Source: Nilaparvata lugens (taxonomy: Eukaryota > Arthropoda > Insecta > Hemiptera > Delphacidae). From it: 64,000 nt of DNA. The notes below the pieces were generated by a model. The model saw only the letters and a program-made list of their open reading frames with translations. It had not been told where the DNA came from and ran no database searches. The translations under genes were made by a program, and so were the position numbers. Positions within the stretch are counted from its first letter, which is position 1, and the number at the start of each line of letters is the position of its first letter. The stretch covers positions 27,030,372 through 27,094,371 of the forward strand of contig NC_052506.1 in NCBI RefSeq assembly GCF_014356525.2, written 5' to 3'. This document shows positions 1 through 9,870 of this stretch, piece after piece.

Positions 1-797
1 GATTGAATTTTATCTTTCATACTTCTTCGCTACCATTTTCCTTCTTTCCATTTTTCGCTACCTTTTTCTTAGCCTTTCAAGCACATCTTTCCTCTCTTTC
101 AAATCAGTGTCCCTCTTCCTCCATAGATTTCGATGTTCGAAAGCTTTTTCTGAAAGCTGCAAGACGATCACTAGCGCTTCGGCTGCATTCCGTCACTTTT
201 TTCAATCAAGATCTGGTAAACCAGATGTGCTCGATTGACCCGGGGTACATAAATTGTGAGACGGATAAATGCTGGCAGTTTTCGCATAGCTGGTATCACT
301 TTCTTTGCTACATTCTTTCTTCTACATTGTATTAAATTTGAGAAAAGTTGCAGCTGTTTTATATTCCATACGTTTCTTGATAAATTCAACATTTTAATTC
401 ATTGGAAGGGACATCATTCCTTTGTTATTCTCCTGTCATGCATTTGATAGTTTGCAACAAAAATTATCTTTGTAGCTTTTGAGATCTTCATTATATGAAG
501 ATAAACAATAAACTTTATTGTTTTTTCTACTGATGTAGGTATCACTCTTATGATATAATAATTCACACCGCTTTCCAAATGCAGCGTAACCAGATCCTAC
601 AACCCTGTACAGCAAAATTGTTGGAGGCAATGAGACAATAAGCTGGCAAACTGGATTCATATTTTTCATTGCTTTGCAATGAACGGCTTTGCATCGTGAA
701 AAGTTTTGTGATGTAAGATTCAATCTGCTTATGTCCAGGAAACCTGATTCAACCACCAGTCACTTGTCAACATTTATTGTCGTCTTGTCTAAAGACT
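1..797. other. AT-rich sequence with no recognised gene
   Basis: Open frames here are short (up to about 110 codons), overlap on both strands and have no recognisable domain. The first 200 bases are pyrimidine-rich on the plus strand. I see no gene that can be supported. Confidence 0.5.
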
Positions 798-970
798 AAG
801 CCACACGAGGCGTTTTTCGGCCGAGTCGGCACGGCGCAACAGGACAGGAACCTCTTCGATTGGCTGATTTGAGAGAGCGTCCTGCCCTCTCGATATGCCA
901 ACACAATCAGCCAATGGGATAGCTTTCTGTCCTGTCATGCTGACTGAAATACGCATCGTTTGGATTAGCC
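798..970. mobile_element. MITE-like element with imperfect terminal inverted repeats
   Basis: The left end (AAGCCACACGAGGCG, then an AGTCGGCAC block, ACAGGACAG and ATTGGCTGA) is mirrored by the right end (TCAGCCAAT, CTGTCCTGT, a GCTGACT block, GCATCGTTTGG). The inverted repeats are about 65-70 bp and imperfect, around a core of about 40 bp that contains a GAGAGAG/CTCTC hairpin. No coding capacity and no clear target duplication were seen, so the superfamily is not assigned. Confidence 0.6.
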
Positions 971-1913
971 CCGAAACTAGTATTTTCACACATTTAGGTC
1001 TGATCTGTCACTTATGTGGAATGATTTTTGGCCAACTCTATGCATTAAGGAACTTCATGAATTTCAGCGATGAAGACATGATATTTTATTCAGATTGGGC
1101 GAATATCATGTTGATTTTGGAAATAGGAATTGAATCACGCTCTAAATAAATTAAATGAATTCCGAATAATAATAACACAATTGCACTGTGTTTTGACGAA
1201 GTAGGCTAATCAGATATTTGATTGAATGTTTGGATAATGTGAAAGGTTAATCAAATGTTGTATGTGTTAATCAACATATTTCTGAGAACTCCTACAGGCT
1301 ACTGGTAGACTGATCAAAATTCAAATTAATCTAATTACAAAGTAGGCAGCTTGTTTTCCGATATTCTGAGTTTGGAATGTAAGTAGGTCACTGATGTCAT
1401 TTACTGTGACAGTAACAGTTCTTGTTCAATACGGGAGAGACACAAAGTGAGAGTTATCCATCAAACTCATAGTCTACCTCCAGCCGAGTACAAATAGCGG
1501 TGATATGACCCAAGCATGGCACACATATCCACAATGCAAACAGCAAACAGTTGCAGTGATAATCAAGTTTTTGTCACCGCAGCTAATAAATCAAAACTGA
1601 CAGATGGCAACGTAGGTCACAATACGCTCATATTACTACATAGCCTACACAACCCTTGACTTATTGTGGATCTGTGTCCGCACATTAATAAAACTGTACA
1701 ATCCACGATGATTCAAAGTAGGATGCAGACGACCCTCTGGCAACCTGGTGTATTTATATAGGAATTCCGGATAACTACACCGAAATTTCAGAAAATTATG
1801 CCTACATAGAGGAAACCTGCATGCTCCCAATAAAATATTTGAATTAGCTTGGAATTGAAAAAAAAATATTATTATGAACGTGAGAAATTTCAATCAATTA
1901 AGTTCAATCAATA
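971..1913. other. Unannotated AT-rich interval
   Basis: No supported gene. The one minus-strand open frame of 82 codons at 1645-1893 has no recognisable domain or splice context. Confidence 0.5.
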
Positions 1914-2097
1914 AAGTTGGTTGGAAGATACTCTATTTTTCAAACAGCTCACGTAAAAATGACATGTAAGATCCATTGGGCTTTTTAGAAAATCGATTAT
2001 TGGAAGAAACAATAGAAACACGATATCAAACATAAACCTGTATTGTGGATAGAAACCACCAGGGTTCCTAGTGGAACTACTACGGCCTTGGACCGTA

Positions 2098-2328
2098 CTA
2101 TAGTGAGGTTCATGTTATAATGACAGTATTTGATCAACTTTGGTTTTGCTATCCTTATCTATCATTAGACAAAGCCGGTGGTACTAGGTGGTACTATCCT
2201 TTTCTAGGTCAACAACGATGCCAATTATGTTTTTGACAGTATAGAAATATAATTAATCAATGAAGAGAATCGGCATTGCTATTCTTCTATCTTTATCCAC
2301 TGCCATTATAACGTGGACCTCACTATAG
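2098..2328. mobile_element. MITE family A, copy 1 (left palindrome arm)
   Basis: A 231-bp element with inverted ends: CTATAGTGAGGTTCATGTT at the left, and a right end whose complement reads CTATAGTGAGGTCCACGTT. The repeats are about 30 bp and run into a GACAGT / GGCAGT block. Ends of this form are compatible with TA target sites of the Tc1/mariner type, which is an inference. It has no coding capacity. Confidence 0.75.
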
Positions 2329-2335
2329 TATATGT

Positions 2336-2460
2336 CGCACCTAGGGCCGACAATGAGACTTTTCCGGCTTGAAATCGGTTTTCAAGTCAGAGGCCGTAGG
2401 CCGAGGACTAGAAAAGATTGAGAGCCGGAAAAAACATTTTTGCCCATGGTATTTTTTGCC
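2336..2460 (+). repeat. Motif X, copy 1
   Basis: Begins CGCACCTAGGGCCG and ends near GCCCATGG...TTTTTTGCC. It contains the nested palindromic block GGCCGTAGGCCGAGG. Compared with the other copies it has an extra T and lacks the GCGAACGC segment, so the frame shared by the other copies is broken. Confidence 0.7.
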
Positions 2461-2874
2461 AGAGATATAAACAATATATATATAAATATATAGCACTTAA
2501 CAGAAAACACTTTAAAGTTTTATAAAATAAATAAAAACAGGATACACACAACACGGATAGATAAAAAACACTTAAAAACTTATATTTAAACAAGAATTTT
2601 CGGGAGCTGGGCCCCCTTTGTCAATCAAACTGGAAGTGAAGTGGTGCAGATTTCCATTTATTTTATTTTCATTTGTTTAAATAATCTGCACCACTTCACT
2701 TCCTGTTTGATTGACAAAGGGGACCCAGCTCCCGAAAATTCTTGTTTAAATATAAGTTTTTAAGTGTTTTTTATCTATCCGTGTCGAGTGTATCCTGTTT
2801 TTATTTATTTTATAAAACTTTAAAGTGTTTTCTGTTAAGTGCTATATATTTATATATATATTGTTTATATCTCT

Positions 2875-2999
2875 GGCAAAAAATACCATGGGCAAAAATG
2901 TTTTTTCCGGCTCTCAATCTTTTCTAGTCCTCGGCCTACGGCCTCTGACTTGAAAACCGATTTCAAGCCGGAAAAGTCTCATTGTCGGCCCTAGGTGCG
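2875..2999 (-). repeat. Motif X, copy 2 (mirror copy in right palindrome arm)
   Basis: Reverse-complement partner of the copy at 2336-2460 within the giant palindrome. Confidence 0.7.
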
Positions 3000-3006
3000 A
3001 CATATA

Positions 3007-3237
3007 CTATAGTGAGGTCCACGTTATAATGGCAGTGGATAAAGATAGAAGAATAGCAATGCCGATTCTCTTCATTGATTAATTATATTTCTATACTGTC
3101 AAAAACATAATTGGCATCGTTGTTGACCTAGAAAAGGATAGTACCACCTAGTACCACCGGCTTTGTCTAATGATAGATAAGGATAGCAAAACCAAAGTTG
3201 ATCAAATACTGTCATTATAACATGAACCTCACTATAG
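3007..3237. mobile_element. MITE family A, copy 2 (right palindrome arm)
   Basis: Mirror image of the copy at 2098-2328, generated by the palindrome. The same 231-bp length and CTATAG ends are present. Confidence 0.75.
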
Positions 3238-3421
3238 TACGGTCCAAGGCCGTAGTAGTTCCACTAGGAACCCTGGTGGTTTCTATCCACAATACAGGTT
3301 TATGTTTGATATCGTGTTTCTATTGTTTCTTCCAATAATCGATTTTCTAAAAAGCCCAATGGATCTTACATGTCATTTTTACGTGAGCTGTTTGAAAAAT
3401 AGAGTATCTTCCAACCAACTT

Positions 3422-3485
3422 AAGTGTTTAAGTGTTTTTAATCTATCCGTGTAGTGTGTATCCCGTTTATATTAGGCATATATAG

Positions 3486-3566
<81 letters not shown>
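3422..3566. repeat. Partial repeat fragment followed by an (AT)n microsatellite
   Basis: Positions 3422-3480 repeat, with mismatches, a stretch of the palindrome arm (TAAGTGTTT...ATCTATCCGTGT...GTGTATCC; compare 2755-2800). From about 3486 to 3566 the sequence is almost pure AT dinucleotide. The fragment next to the palindrome edge suggests the rearrangement took place inside an existing repeat. Confidence 0.7.
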
Positions 3567-4060
3567 GAGAATAATTATTTATTAAGCACTTCCAAAAGCA
3601 AAAGTGGAAGGTCATAGCTCTAGCAAATCTAAGGTAATCTGAATATCAGGAAATTGTCCAAGTATTTTTATTTTTTATTCTGACTTGTTTAAATAACCTA
3701 AAAGATTATGTTCAATTGTGTGGGAGGCTAAGTTTATACTTTTTTATTCTTTGAAATGACAATAAGATGGAATAAATGTTTTAATATTATTGAATAATAA
3801 ACACAAATGATGAGAAGTTTTTTAATCAGCTGTTTTAGCACACTTGAAATTTGGCCAATCTGAATGTCAAAGTCTACAATGCTTGTTGTCGTCGACTTCG
3901 GAAGTTTAGGTTAGAAGTTCTATCCTATTCTGAAAATCTAATTTGAATAGTTTATAATATATATCTTATCTCTATTTCATTCACCCAAATAAAATGATAG
4001 TATATTATTCCAGCTTACTTTATTCAATTCTAGAAGCATAAACTGATTTCATTTCATAAT
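3567..4060 (+). repeat. Left arm of the long inverted repeat flanking the gypsy element
   Basis: Runs from GAGAATAATTATT through GGAAGGTCATAGCTCTAGC, TTGTCCAAGTATTTTTA, AATCAGCTGTTTTAGCACAC and GGCCAATCTGAATGTCA to GCATAAACTGATTTCATTTC. The reverse complement of each block occurs in the opposite order at 16905-17612. It is non-coding. The arms together with motif X look like parts of one foldback-type or inverted-duplicated repeat. Confidence 0.85.
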
Positions 4061-4069
4061 AGTATATTT

Positions 4070-4213
4070 CGCACCTAGGGCCGAAAATGAGACTTTTCCG
4101 GCTCGAAATCGGTTTTCAAGTCCAAGGCCGTAGGCCGAGATTGATCTTGTATAAAGATTGAGAGCCGGAAACTCATTTTTGCCCATGTTGCGAATGCTAT
4201 TTTTCGCCACACA
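4070..4213 (+). repeat. Motif X, copy 3
   Basis: Starts CGCACCTAGGGCCGAAAATG and ends CGCCACAC. On the minus strand it is open for about 46 codons (V-W-R-K-I-A-F-A...S-H-F-R-P then TAG). It differs from other copies by a changed segment around 4139-4157. An A-rich tail precedes the gypsy 5' LTR. Confidence 0.75.
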
Positions 4214-4234
4214 AAAGAATAAAACAATATATAT

Positions 4235-6641
4235 TGTGATGAATCTTTCAAATAGATCTCATGAGAAGAGAGAAAATTGTGATTACCTTTTAAAATGAAA
4301 GAATTTGCTAAAGGAATAGTTAGCGACCGAGCGATAAAGCTTACTTATCAATAACTGTATATTAGATAAGAGTACCGTTCTGTACCGAATATTTTCTAGG
4401 AAAATTATTCAATAAAATTATAATTATTTTGCAAATAAAGCACAAATTGTTTATGAATCGCCCACTGATTTTGAGGTTACACTTTGTTTACTATCGATCA
4501 GATGTTTTAAAACAGTTCGAACGCAGCTGACTGATTCAAAGTATTGTCAAATGTCATGCTGGCTTCACGTAAGATATAATACCATCTCTAAAAATTATAA
4601 AACTATCAATAAAGGATCAAGAATTTCAAATAAAAAATAAAATGTATGTATTATCGTTGAAATTATTTATTATTTAAGAAATTATATTATATGTCAGGTC
4701 TTATTGTAACTAAATAGGTCATAGCATGAAATTATATTATTGATAAAACGGCAGAAATTAATTATAACAGTCTCAAACCTAATAAAAATTGTACAAGAAT
4801 ATTAATTTATTAATGATTTAATTCAACTGAACCACATGGTAATTAAATCTCTTTGGCAAGCCTAAGCCAATCATAGTGCATAGAAATAGCACCAAGAAGG
4901 TGATCGTTTGAAAGCAACACATGTTAATCTATTATCAGACAACAACCCTGCCTTATCATTTACGCTAGCACATGTACATTGTATGAGAGAAACTATGTCT
5001 AGAAGATTAAGCAGTTTTAAGAATTACATAAATTGAATTATTATTGTAATTAAAGGAATTATATTCTACTGCCTGCCACTGACGTCACGTCTACGTCACA
5101 AGCGTTCTACCAATGGCAAATTTTTATGCAAATTATTACATCGAGATTCTGAGAAGCAAGGTCTAGCCAAGAAGCTTAGAGAAAGGACAGCACTTCCCTT
5201 TTGAAATCCTCACCGTGCAGATCTCTTTTTATAGTTACCAAGACCTATTTGTGAAAATTTCTTGTTCGATTTTTATATGTTCTATTTGTGAGCCGATATT
5301 TTAGGCCAATCTATTTGTTATTTGTAAATTTCTGTTTTCATCAATCGATAAATTTAAAAGCTTAAAGTAAATTATCCCTTAATTAATTCGGTGAAGGAGA
5401 TATTTAAATTAAAATTCCCCACGTGCTGAAACCGAAGCCTGGATTGCTGCCGATCAAACGATTTTTGATCTAAAGAAGAAAACCACGACCGCCAAGGAAA
5501 TTCACGTGAGTTATAAGTTTTAAAAGGGGCCCCAATCTACGCTTCGAAAATATTTCAGTGCAGAAACATAAATTTTTTCTTCGTTAAATTATTGGCCACG
5601 CCGACAAGCGCTTTTAGTTATTAAGAGCCTAGAATTTATTCATATTTAATTTATAAGAATTTGTAGTTGATTAACTATCCTCCGCTGCCTGAACCACGAC
5701 CCCGAGCATTTTTAAAAATATTTTATAATTCATTTTTTCACTATTTTTTCAAAACTGTTCAATTTTATCAATTGTAAAATTCTGTTGAATCACGCATGGT
5801 ATCATGCAAGCACAAGAAAATTTTTAACTATTCTGTTAATGCTAAATTATTATCAACCTGTAAATCAAATTCTGAACCTGCACTGTATGATTACATATTT
5901 TATTATAATATATTTCAGTTTTGTTAATTCGCTTTCTGAGTTCGATTATTTCTTAAGCCTGTCAATTATTGTGTCTGATACGTTCTATATCATCAAGAAC
6001 CGATCGAATACGATCATTGGAATAATTGAATTAAGCTGGATATTGGAACAGGTCTAAGTGGATGTAGCGAGTGGGGTCAGATCGAGATATTTATTCTTTG
6101 TCCTTACCTGCTCATATATCAGCTTTTATCTGTTACCTACCTCGACTTTGGAGCGAACACATCAATTGTACAGCAGATGCAGCCATAGATCATATAAATT
6201 CCTACAATAGAGCTTAAAACCCGACAAGACTCTGTTCTCGAAGTATATTCTGAACGATATTTGGTCCAAATACCGTATTTTAATCCTTCAGAACTTATTA
6301 GAGACGCAGTCCCGTAAATTATCTACATCGGGATTTTTGCTCGACCTGTATGATTTTGTATGCTCATTCTTCACAGGTAATAATTTTAAGGTATCCGTAT
6401 TCAGTGTTTAGCGTCCGCTACACTACTTATAAAAATTTCATCATTATACAATCTGTCATTAGAAGAATCAAGGGTGAGCGAGCGTTTAGGCCTCCCGCGA
6501 TTCCGACAATTGTATGAATCTTGTAGTGAATCAATCAGTCTGGTGTTCACTCAGCGTCCACACACGCATTGCAAAATTTATAGCCTCTACACCATTGACT
6601 CAGTACAAGATTCACCCTACATGTGTGAAGCCTTCAAATCA
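4235..6641 (+). repeat. 5' long terminal repeat (2407 bp)
   Basis: Starts TGTGATGAATC and ends CCTTCAAATCA, giving the usual TG...CA ends. It matches 14457-16864 almost base for base. It is much longer than the LTRs typical of insect gypsy elements, which are a few hundred bases. It holds one 90-codon open frame (5785-6057), shared with the other LTR, with no recognisable domain. Confidence 0.95.
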
Positions 6642-6655
6642 CGCTCCACATGATT

Positions 6656-6666
6656 TGGCGCCCAAC
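6656..6666 (+). promoter_or_regulatory. Primer-binding site, tRNA-Lys type
   Basis: TGGCGCCCAAC, the usual complement of the 3' end of tRNA-Lys, lies 14 bases after the 5' LTR. That gap is wider than usual, and the match decays after these 11 bases. Confidence 0.7.
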
Positions 6667-7489
6667 AGTGATAGGCATTGAAGAGGTGGATAATCGACTA
6701 CGAGGATTATTTAGTTGCTCAGTATACTATAGCGCTGACAACGAGAAAATTTTTGAAAAATTCATGGTTGTGAATTTTTTCGAATTTAATATTAACTGTT
6801 CACTGTTATATAAAATAACAAGAAGTACCATACCCAATTTTTGAACGGAAAAGAAATTTATCGATTGATGAATTTTTAGAGAAAAAATCGAACTCAGAAT
6901 TTTATTATCGTGTTATTCGAAAATTGGTCATACTATAAGTCATAGGTATAAGAGATATCATAAGAAAGGTCATATTATTTGAAGAATATTAGGTCTATAT
7001 TGAAACAATTTATAAAAATTTACAGAAAAGAGGATTGAAGTTATTTACATTTTTAAAAGTTTTTAAAGCATAAAGAGGGAAGTAAAATTAAATCACGGAT
7101 ATATTGCGGAATAATTCAAGCAGAGTATCACTGCTTTTATATAAAATTTTGCAAAGAACACTAGCCTATATATAGAATTGCGGCAAGAAATTATAAAAGT
7201 AAAATATTTATAATAATAGTAATAATAAATTATAAGAGGCGTACCTGTATTACCGCATAAGTGTTCACTGTGTATCCTGTATGTTCTTGTCATTTTTATG
7301 TTAACGATATTGCTAACTTGACTCATTTTATCACTGAACACATTGCTAAACCACTTTTTCTGTATTTCACTCACTACGAAGCTATAACAATTTCTATTGG
7401 ATTTCTTATTAATTATTTTGTATATCACATCAACACTTTCACGTTTTTTATTCACCGCACACGTTTGTCGCATTATTTTCTCGCAAACC

Positions 7490-9581
7490 ATGGCAGGAAA
7501 CGACCAGGTCAATCCAAGTCTGTCGGACACCGAGGACATCTCACCCGATTGTTCGCCGCCATCCGCATCTGCCACCGCATCCGCCGATTTCCATCCCAAT
7601 GTACTGGATGATTTATCTTCGACACAGGTGGAGGAGAGCTGCATCCTAGTGGAAGATCCGTCGGCAGCCCAAGAGCCGGAGGACGAAACATCGGGAGAGC
7701 ATACGGACGACGACGCCCCCGAGACAGGAACTCCCATTTCTCGTACCGTTGCTCGGATAAAAAACCAGAAGGTAACCGTTCGCCATACACCCGCTCCCAC
7801 AATAGATTGGAACACCATCCTGGAAGCAATAAACAACTTAAATGAAAAAAGCGACCAAGCAAAGGAAGAATTAAAGAAGGAAATTCAAGAAATAAAGAAA
7901 GACAGTAAACAAACAAAGGAAGCAATAAACAACTTAAATGAAAAAAGCGACCAAACAAAGGAAGAATTAAAAGAAGACAACAAACAAACAAAGGAAGAAT
8001 TAAAAAGGGAAGTTCAAGAAGCAAAGAAGGTAAATGAACAGGGTTTGGAGAAATTGAGTCAGCGGATGGATGGAGCATTCCGTGACACAGATAAAACCAT
8101 CAAAAATTAACTGAGCGTCTAGATAAATCCATTGTAGAAACAATAACCGATTGGATCAGATATCACAAGATATGCATACGAAGGTAGTCAACGTCGAGGT
8201 CACCTTAAAAGAACACATACGCGTGGAGATGGATACTCTGAAAGAGAAAGTAGTTGAGCAAGCCAAACAGCATTGCACCAAAGCAGGAGAGCAGATAACT
8301 CAGAGCGTGCAGGCCAAACTCAATGAACATATCTCTACATGTCAAAATGAACACGAGGACATTATACGGCGAGTCGAAGGGCAACTTGAACCAGTTACAT
8401 CCAATATAACAAATTTGAAGAGCCATGTTAGCACCCTGAGTGAAAAGCAAACTACTATCAGCTCTCAGGTGGACAGCTTGGCTATACAATACAGCGACCT
8501 GCATAGACGATGTGATACTGCCGCCGAGCAAAGGAAGAGTGTTGATGCCGAGGTCCGAAAAAGATTTGAGCAGACGGATACCCGAATCACTCAGATGGAA
8601 ACCCGCATAAGTCACTCTCGAGCCAATCTAGAACTGTCATCGCCCTCAGAGTCGTACAACACCACCACAATTTTTCAAAACCTAGGACATTTTGATGACA
8701 CTCCAGCGTCTATGCCCCCAAAACCCTTCGTCGAACAACTGAGATCTGTTCAAGAACTTACCCCCACACCCTGGCCCATATGGAAATTCAAATTATTTAC
8801 TCTGTTGTCCGGAGAACCATTACTTTTCCTTCACGGACGCGCCGCCGAATTTAATAGCTTATCCGAATTCATAGATGCCTTCCTGGAACAATATTGGGGA
8901 CAAGATCGACAGCGAGTTATACTATCTGACATCGTATCTTGCAAATATTCACCTCGAAATGGCCAGACATGCACCGCCTTCGTATCAAACATCAGATACC
9001 AAAATTCACAACTAGACACACCTTTCGCCGAATTAGCACTTACTCAGATTATTATTCGGAAGCTGCCTTACCCTGTACAGATGGCACTAGCGACTAGTCA
9101 TGTTAAAACCATCAAAGAACTGGAAAATCATCTCCATGAAATCCAAGCAGTACATCGCGAAGATTACAACTTCACTGTGCGACAAGAGCATCCGCATCAA
9201 GATCATCAACCCCAACAAAATACTTCCCCCTTTTCTAACGCCCGTTGTCCCTTTAATTCTGCCAATAACCAGGATCGCAACACAAATTTTCAACAGCGAT
9301 TAAATAAAGAAAACCAACCAGAAAATAGGAGGAATTTCCAGAACCACAACCAGCAGTCTGATACGAACCGGAGAAACGCGTACTACCATGACGGACGAGA
9401 CCGTATAAACCAACACCGTAACCCATACTCCAACAACGCCGCGCATAGCAGGAACAACAACTATAACCGGATGGGAAATGCGAGCGCAAATCAGCATCAA
9501 ACGACGCCCAACGAAAATCAGGGAAGAAAATCGGATATGGCTGAGAAAACACCAGGGTCCTCAACGCCGCAGAAAATCTGA
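7490..9581 (+). pseudogene. gag: gag polyprotein, frameshifted
   Basis: Gag is the retrotransposon's structural protein and forms the particle that packages its RNA. The ATG at 7490 (MAGNDQ...) begins an acidic, Ser/Pro-rich head, followed by a Lys/Glu coiled coil with an internal duplication. The frame ends in TAA near 8108. The coiled coil continues in a second frame to about 8148, then in a third frame (readable from about 8151) to TGA at 9579-9581, so two small indels break it. The third part contains a capsid-like region (about 8700-9170, with PFVEQLRSVQ and a W-x-x-x-K-F block), then an Asn/Gln/Arg-rich tail. I see no CCHC zinc knuckle; the basic tail probably does the nucleic-acid binding. 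The start is chosen because translation of the upstream extension looks like leader, not gag. Confidence 0.85.
7823..7975 (+). repeat. 96-bp in-frame duplication in the gag coiled coil
   Basis: The block starting GAAGCAATAAACAACTTAA at 7823 recurs at 7919 with few changes and encodes EAINNLNEKSDQxKEELK twice. The spacing is 32 codons, so the frame is kept and the coiled coil is lengthened. Confidence 0.85.
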
Positions 9582-9870
9582 CTATATGGAAATCACCCGC
9601 CACAGTCACCCATCACCTGGCTACACACGGAGAGAAATGATAACCCATTAGCAGAAGAACAGCCGCCAATTGAAAATACTGATCCATTACCCCCGCCAGT
9701 CGAAATAGTCCAAGGCAAGAAACCGAAACTCAGAGGAATCTACCGCCGTTGCCGATCTATACGGTTTAAGCCCACCCAACCTGCAAAAACGAATAAAATG
9801 GAAAATCCAGACAACCTCACTGCTCCAGATACAGGAAAGGGAACCTACATGCCTTACCACCCTATATAAT
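9582..9870 (+). other. gag-pol junction with overlapping open frames
   Basis: After the TGA at 9579 the gag frame is open again to TAA at about 9870 (PQSPITWLHTERND... to ...MPYHPI). The pol frame opens at 9709 after a TAG, so the two frames overlap over about 160 bases. Going from gag to pol requires a +1 (or -2) shift. Either gag really ends near 9870 and the TGA is a nonsense mutation, or pol is reached by TGA read-through plus a shift. The second option is less likely. Confidence 0.6.

Larger units (their letters stand above)
1914..3421. repeat. Near-perfect giant palindrome (739-bp arms, 30-bp spacer)
   Basis: Positions 1914-2652 and 2683-3421 are reverse complements. The arms are exactly the same length, with no net indel, and only a handful of substitutions were found by eye (for example near 2549, 2611 and 2630 and their partners). 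Each arm contains one copy of MITE A (CTATAGTGAGG ends) and one copy of motif X. The spacer is AT-rich. It could be a recent inverted duplication, a foldback element, or an assembly artefact from a self-templated read. The few mismatches argue mildly against a pure artefact. Confidence 0.9.

Noticed and set aside
7093..7836. 247-codon minus-strand open frame
   Set aside because: It is antisense to the gag start and 5' leader, with low-complexity Ser/Tyr composition. It is a shadow of the real gene.
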